A stretch of DNA of 64,000 bases from an uncultured Sphingomonadaceae bacterium (GTDB taxonomy: Bacteria > Pseudomonadota > Alphaproteobacteria > Sphingomonadales > Sphingomonadaceae): NCBI GenBank assembly GCA_947503245.1, contig CANNCV010000001.1, positions 1,239,501 through 1,303,500 of the forward strand, in the 5' to 3' direction. Shown in pieces: positions 54,493 to 62,810 of this stretch. Numbering within the stretch: the stretch's first letter is position 1; every line of letters begins with the position of its first letter. The notes under the pieces are model-generated. The model made no database searches. It was not told the DNA's origin and saw nothing but the letters and a program-made list of their open reading frames with translations. The position numbers and the translations under genes are program-made.

Positions 54493-55399
54493 TGCCAGCC
54501 AATCCAGACGGCCAAATGGCGGGTATTCGCCAAAACTGCACCGTCTCATGGTCACACCAGAGGGTGTGGGTCTGAATATTCATATCGCAAGTGCCGGTGC
54601 GCGTGCAGGCGCTGTGGTGCTTGATCTGGTCTTCATCATTTTGATTATGCTCGTTTATGGCATCCTATTAGGCATTATCATTAGCAATTTTAACATTGAT
54701 GAAAATGGCAGTTTTGGGTCTTTCCTTCTCGTTTTTTCCATCATCTTTTGGTTTGTGTTACGCAATGCTTATTTCCTGTTTTTTGAATTGGGAAGCAAAA
54801 GCGCGACATGGGGCAAGCGTATATTGGGCATAAGGGTCGCCTCTCGTAATGGCGGGCGGCTGACCAAAGAATCGATTATTGCACGCAACTTGGTACGTGA
54901 GATCGAGCTTTTCCTGCCGCTCACTTATGTTATTTCGACCAGTGTGCAAGGCGACATTAGCAATTATGCTGTGCTGGCTGGCGCGATATGGGTCGCGATT
55001 TTCTTGTTCTTTCCATTTTTTAATAAAGATCGGTTGCGCTGTGGCGATTTGGTTGCTGGCACATGGGTTGTCCATGCCGAAAAAGCTAAGATGACCGATA
55101 TTGTCGCTTCTAGTGAGAGTATGACCAGCCAGATTTCGACTGATTACCAATTCTCTGATGCGGAGTTGGATATTTATGGCGAATATGAACTGAAAACGCT
55201 GGAAAAGGTATTGCGCGAAGACAATGCCGATGCGGAACGGGCCGTTTATGAGGCCATTTGCAATAAGTTGGGATGGATGCCAGGTGGTGGCGATGAACGC
55301 GCATTCCTAGAGAATTATTATACCCAGTTAAGAGCGCGGCTGGAGGGCGGAATGCGTTTTGGCAAACGCCGTGCTGATAAATTTGATCGTCAGGACTAG
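54482..55399 (+). CDS. RDD-family membrane protein
   Basis: Starting at the ATG at 54482 (overlapping the SpoIIM stop by 11 bases), the product has 305 residues; two ATGs 12-15 bases upstream are alternatives. The RDD domain (about 25-190) has Arg in ARAGAVVLD, a second hydrophobic helix with FELGSKSATWGKRILGIRV, and DRLRCGDLVAGTW. The C-terminal 100 residues form a soluble, acidic, partly helical region. RDD proteins are poorly understood membrane components. The stop overlaps the convergent carboxyltransferase stop by four bases. Confidence 0.85.
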   Translation: MACNASQSRRPNGGYSPKLHRLMVTPEGVGLNIHIASAGARAGAVVLDLVFIILIMLVYGILLGIIISNFNIDENGSFGSFLLVFSIIFWFVLRNAYFLFFELGSKSATWGKRILGIRVASRNGGRLTKESIIARNLVREIELFLPLTYVISTSVQGDISNYAVLAGAIWVAIFLFFPFFNKDRLRCGDLVAGTWVVHAEKAKMTDIVASSESMTSQISTDYQFSDAELDIYGEYELKTLEKVLREDNADAERAVYEAICNKLGWMPGGGDERAFLENYYTQLRARLEGGMRFGKRRADKFDRQD

Positions 55400-56925
55400 C
55401 GATTGGTGCCTGCCAATTTGCGCCATGCCAGATCAGCAAATTCACATAATAGGCTGCGCGTATCTGCTGGATCAATAATATCTTCGACGGCAAATTTCTC
55501 CGCCGTGCGGAAGGGTGAGGTCACTGCATCAAGCCGCGCCTTTATCTCGGCCAGCTTTGCCTGCGGATCGTCAGATGCTTCCAATTCTGCCTTATAGGCT
55601 ACTTCCAGACCGCCGGATATAGGCAGGCTGCCCCAATCGCCACTGGGCCATGCAAAGCGATATTGAAAGCGCTCGGCATTGCTCATCGCACTGCCCGCAA
55701 TGCCATAGGCGCGGCGGATGATGACACTGCACCATGGAATGCTGGCGCTATAAATTGCGCTCATCACCTCTACACCATGGCGAATGGTGCCGGCCTTTTC
55801 TGCTTCAGTGCCGATCATGAAACCTGGATTATCCACCAGATGGATAACCGGCAGGCCGAACCTGTCTGCCAGCTCGGTAAAGCGCTTAACCTTTTGGCTG
55901 GTCAACGCTTCCCATGACCCGCCCAGATAGCTTGGGTCAGAGGCAACAACCGCAACCGGCCAGCCATCCAGCCGCGCAAAGGCGGTGATGGCAGCGCGCC
56001 CCCATCGGCGGCCCATTTCAAAGACGCTTTGCTGATCGAACACACTCTCCATCACGCTGCGCATCGAATAGACCTGTCCTGGATCTTTGGGTACAATATC
56101 GCGCAGCTTCTCATCGCGCCGGTCAATGGGGTCATGATTGTCATGGCGCGGGGCAGACTGGCCAACAGCGCTGGGCAGATAGGAAAGAAAGGCGCGGACA
56201 TAGGCAAAGGCCTCAGCTTCGCTTGCCACTTCTTCATCTACCACGCCATTACGCGTGTGGATTTCGCTGCCGCCCAATCCTTCTTTATCGACTGTCTCAC
56301 CAATGGCCGCGGCAACAGCTGGGCCAGCGGCAAACATCTGGCTAAGGCCCTTCACCATGATGGAATAATGGCTCATGCACACCCGCGCCGCGCCTAGTCC
56401 TGCCGTTGGGCCAAGCGCCAGCGCCACAACTGGCACGCTTTGCAAATTGCGCATAATATCGTCCCAGCCCGGCACCATGGGCACATAGGTATAGCCCATA
56501 TCCTCAAGACTTTTGACCGAACCGCCGCCGCCAGTGCCATCAATCATGCGGACCATGGGTAGGCCCATTTCATGCGCCATCTTCTCACACTGCACGAATT
56601 TGCGGTGCAATGCCGCATCAGCTGCGCCGCCGCGCACGGTGAAGTCATCGGCTGAGGCCACAACAGGCCGTGCATCAATATTGGCACGCCCGAAAATCAG
56701 ATTTGATGGCGCGCTGTGCACCAATTTGCCCTGCGCATCATATTCGCCGCGCCCTGCAATTTTGCCAATTTCGCGAAAGCTATTCTGATCGACCAATCCG
56801 CTTATGCGCGCCCGCGCATCCATTTTGCCGCGATCATGCTGGCGCTGCACCTTATCCGCGCCGCCCATAGCCTCCGCCATACGCCTCCGTGCGGCAAGTT
56901 CTTCAAGTTCGGGTTTCCACGTCAT
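55396..56925 (-). CDS. Acyl-CoA carboxylase carboxyltransferase subunit (PccB/AccD5-like)
   Basis: The ATG at 56925, overlapping the methyltransferase stop, gives 509 residues, close to the 510-540 of PccB/MccB proteins. The two carboxyltransferase halves show DGTGGGGSVKSLEDMG, GPTAGLGAARV and RRAYGIAGSAMSN, with an acyl-CoA and a carboxybiotin pocket expected between them. It would transfer CO2 from biotin to an acyl-CoA such as propionyl- or methylcrotonyl-CoA. No biotin carboxylase or biotin carrier gene is in the window, so its partner lies elsewhere or downstream on another transcript. Confidence 0.88.
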   Translation of the reverse strand: MTWKPELEELAARRRMAEAMGGADKVQRQHDRGKMDARARISGLVDQNSFREIGKIAGRGEYDAQGKLVHSAPSNLIFGRANIDARPVVASADDFTVRGGAADAALHRKFVQCEKMAHEMGLPMVRMIDGTGGGGSVKSLEDMGYTYVPMVPGWDDIMRNLQSVPVVALALGPTAGLGAARVCMSHYSIMVKGLSQMFAAGPAVAAAIGETVDKEGLGGSEIHTRNGVVDEEVASEAEAFAYVRAFLSYLPSAVGQSAPRHDNHDPIDRRDEKLRDIVPKDPGQVYSMRSVMESVFDQQSVFEMGRRWGRAAITAFARLDGWPVAVVASDPSYLGGSWEALTSQKVKRFTELADRFGLPVIHLVDNPGFMIGTEAEKAGTIRHGVEVMSAIYSASIPWCSVIIRRAYGIAGSAMSNAERFQYRFAWPSGDWGSLPISGGLEVAYKAELEASDDPQAKLAEIKARLDAVTSPFRTAEKFAVEDIIDPADTRSLLCEFADLAWRKLAGTNR

Positions 56926-57569
56926 CCCGCTTTCATTCCCACGCCGCTTTCTACCCAGCCTAATATGCTTGGGGCGCCGGGCATATATTCGGCGGTGCGC
57001 TCCGCTATGGTGAAACCTTGTGCGGTGACGGCGTCGATAGTGGGGCGGGTTAGGTGACATCCGCCGGCCATGCGTTTCCAAAATGGTTCAACGCGGCGCT
57101 GCCATTTGGCAACATTGGCATCTGGCGCGCTGCCATGCTCCAAAACCAACAGCTGCCCGTCATCTTTCAACACGCGCCGCGCCTCGCGGATGGACTGTGC
57201 TTGGTCCTGCACGGAGCATAGAGTGAAGGTGATCAGCACAGTGTCAAAACTGGCATCGTCAAAAGGCAGATTCTCGGCCACGCCTTCAACCAATTCAATA
57301 GGCACTTTTGCGGCGGCCAATTTGGGGCTGGCTTGATTGATAAGTTCGGCCGATGGGTCAATGCCAATAACATTGCTGACTTTTTGCGGGTCGTAAAATT
57401 CGGCATTAATGCCGCCGCCTGCTCCAAATTCCAGTACCTTGCCTGATGCGCGGGGGACAATCTGGCTGCGGCGCTTCATAATCTGCGGCATCCCGCAAGC
57501 ACAACCGATTAAGCGCGGCATGACATAACGATCCCAGAAATTGGGCGTGGGCGGGGTGAAGCTGTCCAT
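56922..57569 (-). CDS. Class I SAM-dependent methyltransferase
   Basis: The 215-residue protein has the SAM-binding motif VLEFGAGGGINAEFYDP, the Asp in GIDPSAEL, and LPFDDASFDTVLITF as motif II. It fits the Methyltransf_11 group near UbiE and phospholipid N-methyltransferase-like proteins, but the substrate is not identifiable. It lies between the peroxiredoxin (one-base overlap) and the carboxyltransferase (four-base overlap), in one transcript. Confidence 0.88.
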   Translation of the reverse strand: MDSFTPPTPNFWDRYVMPRLIGCACGMPQIMKRRSQIVPRASGKVLEFGAGGGINAEFYDPQKVSNVIGIDPSAELINQASPKLAAAKVPIELVEGVAENLPFDDASFDTVLITFTLCSVQDQAQSIREARRVLKDDGQLLVLEHGSAPDANVAKWQRRVEPFWKRMAGGCHLTRPTIDAVTAQGFTIAERTAEYMPGAPSILGWVESGVGMKAG

Positions 57570-58198
57570 TATGACAGATTAGCCTTGAGCTTCTCTACTG
57601 CTTTAAAGGTTAGGCGGACATGGTCACGGTAATCGCCATCATCATGCATCATTGCCACTGTGCCATCTTGCGCGATAACGAAGCTGGTGCGGCTGGTGAG
57701 GGGGCTGTCATCGCCCAATGATACGCCATAATCCTTGATGATATCCGCATCAGCCTGTGCCACGGCAAATTCATCGCGGCAGGCCTCGCGCGAGAAGCGG
57801 GCGAGTGTATCGACATCATCGCCGGATAAGCCAAAAACCTTCGCGCCCAACGCTTCAAATTCTGCATTGCGATCGGCAAATTCTTTTGATTCCAAAGTAC
57901 AGCCGGACGTAAAGGCCGCGGGGAAGAAATAGAGGACAACCGGCCCTTCCTTAAGCTCGGCCGCCAGATCAAGCGTGAAGGGTTCGCCTGCCAGTGCGCC
58001 CTGTGTCGTGAACATCTTTGCCGCTGTGCCCGCTTTTACGGGTTCGGTCGGGCTAACGGGTGCTGAAGCGCTCGTATCAGCTATTTGCGCTGCAGCGCTT
58101 TGGGTTGCCTCAGTTTCGCCATCTGGTGCCTGCGAACAGCCACATAGCGCTAAAGCCGCGAGAGAGGTTAAGATGTTGCGGTTCAAATAAAGGTTCAT
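57569..58198 (-). CDS. Lipoprotein peroxiredoxin of the BCP/PrxQ group
   Basis: The ATG at 58198 gives 209 residues with a lipoprotein signal: hydrophobic SLAALAL, then a CGC where the second Cys (C21) has Gly at -1, a plausible lipobox. After a Ser/Ala-rich spacer the AhpC/TSA fold has the catalytic PxxxTxxC motif ending at C100 in FTSGCT. The resolving Cys usually five residues later in BCP is missing; another Cys lies in the REACRDEF segment. It should reduce peroxides in the periplasm. A longer frame to 58240 precedes the signal and is rejected. Confidence 0.85.
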   Translation of the reverse strand: MNLYLNRNILTSLAALALCGCSQAPDGETEATQSAAAQIADTSASAPVSPTEPVKAGTAAKMFTTQGALAGEPFTLDLAAELKEGPVVLYFFPAAFTSGCTLESKEFADRNAEFEALGAKVFGLSGDDVDTLARFSREACRDEFAVAQADADIIKDYGVSLGDDSPLTSRTSFVIAQDGTVAMMHDDGDYRDHVRLTFKAVEKLKANLS

Positions 58199-58223
58199 TT
58201 TCTGTTTGTACTTTCTAATAAGA

Positions 58224-59306
58224 TCATTCTTCGTCACCATAAATGGCTACGCTTTTGTCGCCTTTGCTGCTGGCCATGCCGCGATACATGCCGGGTGTAT
58301 CAAAGCTATAGCCAATTTGCCCCCATGGTGTGGCATAGATAATACCGCCAGAGCCGCCAAGATCGCCCATTTCTGCAATAACGCTGTCGGCAATGTCTTG
58401 TGTTGTCGTCTCAGAAAAATCGGGCCGTGTTTCATAGGCAATGCGCAGCCGAGTGCAAATCTCATGCGCTACGCCGACGCGGATAAAATATTCGCCAGCG
58501 CCAGTGGCGGATACGCCGCAGCTGCGGTTGTCCGCATATGTACCTGCGCCAATGATCGGGCTATCGCCAATACGGCCCCATTGTTTGCCGGTCAGTCCGC
58601 CCGTGCTGGTGCCTGCGGCAATATTGCCTTCATTATCCACGGCCACCGCGCCGACAGTGCCAAAGCGCCAATCGCGCCCTAATTGATCTTGGGCCAATTG
58701 ATCACCGCCTAAAGCGCTAATGGCATTTTGCCGCAGTTTGAAACGTTCTAATGCCTCACGCCGTGACGGAGTGGCAAAATAGCTGTTGTCGACCTGTTCC
58801 AAACCTTGCTCACGCGAAAACTGGTCTGCGCCTTCGCCAGAAAGTAGCACATGGCGGCTGTTTTCCATGACAGCACGGGCCAGTAAGATGGGGTTCTTCG
58901 TGGTGCTGGTACCTGCCGCAGCGCCGGCATTGCGCGTGGCCCCGTCCATGATCGAACTGTCCAGCGAGTTGGTGCCCTCCCATGTAAAAACCGCGCCTTT
59001 GCCAGCGTTGAAATTGGGATCATCCTCCAACACCATGATCGTGGCGACAATCGCGTCCGTCGCGCTGCCGCCGCTTTTCAGAACCGCGCTGCCAGCGTCC
59101 AGTGCCTCGGTTAATTTGGCGCGTATCTCGGCATCTTTTTCCTGTGTAATGCGGTCGCGCGATATAGTGCCCGCTCCGCCATGCAGCACCAAAGACCATG
59201 TTTTTTCGGCTTGCGCAGGGGCATCAGATTGTGCAGCGGCCCATGATGTGGGCGCCAATACTATTATCATGATCGCAATGGCTTTAAACAATTGGGTCAT
59301 CATCAA
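58224..59306 (-). CDS. Exported isoaspartyl peptidase / L-asparaginase (Ntn-hydrolase)
   Basis: The 360-residue precursor starts MMMT and has a signal peptide (about 1-25, ending WAAAQ). LVLHGGAGTISRD, DDPNFNAGKGAVFTW, and the autocleavage site with nucleophile T217 in RFGTVGAVAVD are diagnostic of plant-type asparaginases. GDSPIIGAGTYAD and SATGAGEYFIR follow. The enzyme self-cleaves before Thr and hydrolyses isoaspartyl dipeptides and asparagine. It lies 25 bases upstream of the peroxiredoxin gene, so the four minus-strand genes may share a transcript. Confidence 0.92.
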   Translation of the reverse strand: MMMTQLFKAIAIMIIVLAPTSWAAAQSDAPAQAEKTWSLVLHGGAGTISRDRITQEKDAEIRAKLTEALDAGSAVLKSGGSATDAIVATIMVLEDDPNFNAGKGAVFTWEGTNSLDSSIMDGATRNAGAAAGTSTTKNPILLARAVMENSRHVLLSGEGADQFSREQGLEQVDNSYFATPSRREALERFKLRQNAISALGGDQLAQDQLGRDWRFGTVGAVAVDNEGNIAAGTSTGGLTGKQWGRIGDSPIIGAGTYADNRSCGVSATGAGEYFIRVGVAHEICTRLRIAYETRPDFSETTTQDIADSVIAEMGDLGGSGGIIYATPWGQIGYSFDTPGMYRGMASSKGDKSVAIYGDEE

Positions 59307-59430
59307 TCCTTCTCTCGCATTACATGTGATTATCGCCTATATGTTGTGCAATTTGATGGCGCTAGCAAGCAAAAGGTGAAAAGCCCAAGCATATGCGCGC
59401 CATGTTGAGCATAGGTGCGAGAGACGAAAT

Positions 59431-60582
59431 ATGACTGCTGATAACCCCTCCCTTCGTCCATGGCGCGATATTGACCGCCGCAAATGTCGCCAGATCATGG
59501 TGGGTGACGTACCGGTGGGCGGCGATGCACCAGTATCTGTTCAGACCATGACCAACACACTGACCAGCGATGCGAAGGCAACGATCGACCAAATCCGCCG
59601 CTGTGAAGAGGCTGGCGTAGATATTATCCGCGTATCCTGCCCTGATGTGGAATCAACGGCCGCGATGAAGCAGATTGTGCGTGCGGCGCAGGTGCCGATC
59701 GTGGCGGATATTCATTTCCATTATAAGCGCGCTTTGGAAGCAGCAGATGCAGGCGCGGCCTGTCTGCGCATCAATCCAGGCAATATCGGCGATGCCAGCC
59801 GCGTTAAAGAAGTGGTTGATGCGGCCAAATCCAATGACTGCGCAATACGCATTGGCGTGAATGCTGGCAGTCTGGAAAAAGACCTGCTGGAAAAATATGG
59901 TGAGCCTTGCCCCGAAGCCTTGGTGGAGAGTGCGCTGGACCATATCAAGCTGTTGCAAGACCATGATTTCCATGAATTTAAGGTGGCTGTGAAAGCCAGC
60001 GACGTTTTCCTTGCGGTCAGTGCCTATATGCAATTGGCCGATGCAGTGGATTGTCCGCTCCATCTGGGCATTACAGAAGCAGGCGGCCTGATCGGCGGCA
60101 CGGTGAAAAGCGCCATTGGTATTGGCAATCTGCTGTGGGCAGGTATTGGCGACACTATCCGCGTATCGCTTTCCGCTGAACCGGAAGAAGAAGTGCGTGT
60201 GGGCTATGAAATGCTCAAATCGCTGGGCATTCGCACACGCGGTGTAAAAATTATTTCCTGCCCCAGTTGTGCGCGCCAAGGCTTTGATGTCATCCGCACT
60301 GTGCAAGCATTGGAGGAGCGGTTGCAGCATATCAATACGCCGCTATCGCTTTCTGTGCTGGGCTGTGTGGTCAATGGCCCGGGTGAAGCCCGCGAAACCG
60401 ATATTGGCCTGACCGGCGGCGGCAAAGGCAAGCATATGGTCTATCTTTCCGGCTTGACCGATCATGTGGTCGAGGATGAAGATATGCTCGACCATATTGT
60501 GAAGCTGGTGGAGGACAAAGCCGCAGCGATTGAAGCCGGTGATGCAGTGGCGTTCGATCCGCATGCTGAGGCTGCTGAGTGA
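59431..60582 (+). CDS. ispG: 4-hydroxy-3-methylbut-2-en-1-yl diphosphate synthase
   Basis: The 383-residue enzyme is the bacterial short form of IspG/Gcp[24 protein letters not shown] and RINPGNIG mark the TIM-barrel half. The iron-sulfur half has SCPSC and GCVVNGPGE with the three cluster Cys and the fourth Glu ligand. It makes HMBPP in the non-mevalonate isoprenoid pathway. It has its own 124-bp upstream region shared with the divergent peptidase gene. The stop overlaps the next ORF's GTG (GTGA). Confidence 0.97.
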   Translation: MTADNPSLRPWRDIDRRKCRQIMVGDVPVGGDAPVSVQTMTNTLTSDAKATIDQIRRCEEAGVDIIRVSCPDVESTAAMKQIVRAAQVPIVADIHFHYKRALEAADAGAACLRINPGNIGDASRVKEVVDAAKSNDCAIRIGVNAGSLEKDLLEKYGEPCPEALVESALDHIKLLQDHDFHEFKVAVKASDVFLAVSAYMQLADAVDCPLHLGITEAGGLIGGTVKSAIGIGNLLWAGIGDTIRVSLSAEPEEEVRVGYEMLKSLGIRTRGVKIISCPSCARQGFDVIRTVQALEERLQHINTPLSLSVLGCVVNGPGEARETDIGLTGGGKGKHMVYLSGLTDHVVEDEDMLDHIVKLVEDKAAAIEAGDAVAFDPHAEAAE

Positions 60583-61016
60583 AGTTGGGTAAATATTATG
60601 GTTTCATCCAATACGAAGAATTTGACCGAGAAAATCTAAGATGGAAACTAACAAGACATTTGAATCGTTATGCAAAGCGATATGATGGTCTCATTGAAGA
60701 AATGTGCTTAGGGCTAGGATTTTGTGGTTCAATATTTAATCGACGTAGTTGGCATGTGGACGATCTTATACCGAAAAAGGGAGTGCTGACAGCTAAGAGG
60801 TTTGCACAACTTGTACTAGAAGCAGAGCGGATGCAGTCTAGCCTACAGTCATCAGATTATAAAAAATATGGACCTAGTTTAGAAAATGCTTTTGAAAGGC
60901 ATTTTCGTAAAAGGGTAATTCACCTGCAAGAACTGCATCGCGCGGTTCGAGGTCTTGGTATTCACCCATTAAAAACACCGCCTAAATGTTTTACGCGAAT
61001 TCATTCCAAGCCTTGA
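60579..61016 (+). CDS. AT-rich orphan protein of unknown function
   Basis: GTG at 60579 overlaps the ispG stop and the frame runs 145 codons. The protein is basic, helical and rich in Arg, Lys, Tyr and His, with no motif I recognise. Base composition falls to about 33-40% GC on the lines counted, against about 55% in ispG, and codons are A/T-ending unlike its neighbours, so it looks foreign. It could be an acquired gene that captured translational coupling with ispG, or a fragment of a mobile element. Confidence 0.55.
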   Translation: MKLGKYYGFIQYEEFDRENLRWKLTRHLNRYAKRYDGLIEEMCLGLGFCGSIFNRRSWHVDDLIPKKGVLTAKRFAQLVLEAERMQSSLQSSDYKKYGPSLENAFERHFRKRVIHLQELHRAVRGLGIHPLKTPPKCFTRIHSKP

Positions 61017-61028
61017 GGTTATGGAGTT

Positions 61029-61043
61029 GATAAGCGTCTTATC
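61029..61043. other. Short perfect palindrome after the orphan ORF
   Basis: GATAAG-CGT-CTTATC is a perfect 6-bp inverted repeat 12 bases after the orphan stop, in a 157-bp spacer. No T-run follows, so it is a possible operator or weak hairpin only. Confidence 0.25.
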
Positions 61044-61173
61044 CAGTCATTTGTGATGAGCGTGTCGAACGGCTTTCTTCACCAATGACACAATATCCCA
61101 ATTTACAGCATCCTTCGACAATCTCTTTCGCAGAGGCTATGCAATAAGCAAAACAGCATAGGGATGCGGTAAT

Positions 61174-62760
61174 ATGGCAATTCGGGCATGGTTGATAAAA
61201 GATATAATTGCGGTGTTGAGCTGCCTTTCAGCGCTATTGGGAATGGCTTCCGTTCCTGTTCATGCCCAAAGCCTTAACCCTACTCCCATTAGCGAGGCGG
61301 ATGACGGAGCGGGGCGTTATGCGTTGCTGCTGATTACTGGTGCGACAATTATTGATGGTGGTGGTGCGCCTCCGGTGGGGCCGCGCGATATATTGATTGC
61401 GAATAACCGGATTCAGGCCATAGCGCCGGTAGGTAGTTTTAAGGATCAGCCTGTCCAGCGAACCATTGATGCCAAGGGTATGTATGTGATGCCCGGTTTT
61501 GTTGATACGCATGGTCATTTGGGTGATCCTGAAAAAGCCCCAAACTCAGAATATGCCTATAAATTATGGCTGGCGCATGGGGTAACTAGCGTGCGGGGAG
61601 TGGGCTTTACCTTTGTGCCGAATGACCCGGGCCTGATAGACGCAGAGCGTAGCGCGCGCGGAGAAATTACTGCGCCGCGTCTTTTCGCTTATGGTGTCTT
61701 TGGTGCACATTGGGGTGAAGCGCCGCCAACCACGCCAGAGGCTGCGCGTAACTGGGTGCGCTGGGCCAAGCAACAAGGCTATGTGGGGGTTAAATTTATC
61801 GGTCCGACGACTAAGCCAGTTTTTGCTGCTGCACTGGATGAGACCAAAAAGCAGAATATGGGCAGCATCGCGCATATCGCGCAAACATGGGTGGCAGATA
61901 TTAATGGTGCTCAAGCTGCACAATTAGGCCTGGGCGGTATCACCCATTTTTACGGGCATTTTGAAAGCCTTTTGGACGGCGTTACGATTCAGAAATTCCC
62001 CATTGGCTATAATTATGCTGATGAGCAGGACCGTTTTGCCCGTGTGGCCGAACTGGCCGAGCAAAGTGTGGCAATAGGCTCAGACGAATGGAATGCTTAT
62101 CTTGATATTTTGATTGAAAATAAGGTCACCATGTCGCCGACATTTAATATCTATTCGGCGGGGCGTGATTTGGCCAAGGCGCAGCGTTTTGTCTGGCACG
62201 ATCGCTATACATTGCCCTCTTTGATGAAATTCTACACACCTTCTACTGTCAATCACGGCTCATTCTTCTTTGACTGGACAACAGCAAAGGAAATTGCATG
62301 GCGCAATTTTTACCAGAAATGGTTCCGCCTGGTGCGTGATTATGTGAATAAGGGCGGGCGGGTGACTGTGGGTTCAGACCCGGGTTTTATTTATCAGACA
62401 TGGGGCTTTGCCTATGTGGGTGAGTTGGAGATGCTGCAAGAGGCTGGGCTTACGCCGCTGGAAGTGATGAGGGCGGCGACGATCGATGGTGCGCGTGAAA
62501 TTTATGAACCATTGGGCCAGACCGCGCCAATCGGTATGGTACGTGCCGGTATGTTGGCCGATTTGGTTATCACGCCGGAAGATCCGCTACAAAATTTCAA
62601 AACGCTCTACGGCACGGGGCATATGCGCCTCAATAAAAAAACAGGTACATTGCAACGTGTCGGCAGGGTCCGCTGGACTATAAAAGACGGCATTGTTTAC
62701 GATGCGCACAATCTGCTTGCCGATGTAGAAGCCATGGTGCAGTCGCAAGTTGCCAACTGA
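61174..62760 (+). CDS. Exported amidohydrolase-family protein
   Basis: The 528-residue protein has a signal peptide (about 1-31, ending PVHAQS) and an amidohydrolase barrel. The first metal pair is H113 and H115 in GFVDTHGHLGD. Further candidate ligands are the Lys in YVGVKFIG, His in GSIAHIAQT and THFYGHFE, and Asp in TVGSDPGF. The C-terminal PIGMVRAGMLADLVITPEDP is the usual composite-domain strand. The group covers prolidase- and imidazolonepropionase-like enzymes; the substrate is not clear. It is monocistronic, with an upstream spacer of 157 bp. Confidence 0.85.
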   Translation: MAIRAWLIKDIIAVLSCLSALLGMASVPVHAQSLNPTPISEADDGAGRYALLLITGATIIDGGGAPPVGPRDILIANNRIQAIAPVGSFKDQPVQRTIDAKGMYVMPGFVDTHGHLGDPEKAPNSEYAYKLWLAHGVTSVRGVGFTFVPNDPGLIDAERSARGEITAPRLFAYGVFGAHWGEAPPTTPEAARNWVRWAKQQGYVGVKFIGPTTKPVFAAALDETKKQNMGSIAHIAQTWVADINGAQAAQLGLGGITHFYGHFESLLDGVTIQKFPIGYNYADEQDRFARVAELAEQSVAIGSDEWNAYLDILIENKVTMSPTFNIYSAGRDLAKAQRFVWHDRYTLPSLMKFYTPSTVNHGSFFFDWTTAKEIAWRNFYQKWFRLVRDYVNKGGRVTVGSDPGFIYQTWGFAYVGELEMLQEAGLTPLEVMRAATIDGAREIYEPLGQTAPIGMVRAGMLADLVITPEDPLQNFKTLYGTGHMRLNKKTGTLQRVGRVRWTIKDGIVYDAHNLLADVEAMVQSQVAN

Positions 62761-62810
62761 ACCCACACAATAGCTGAGAAATATCACCAATCCTAGGACA
62801 GATAAATATT

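Noticed and set aside
56926-57081. Upstream extension of the carboxyltransferase
   Set aside because: It is a His/Arg-rich shadow of the methyltransferase gene; the ATG at 56925 with ATGA overlap is the natural start.
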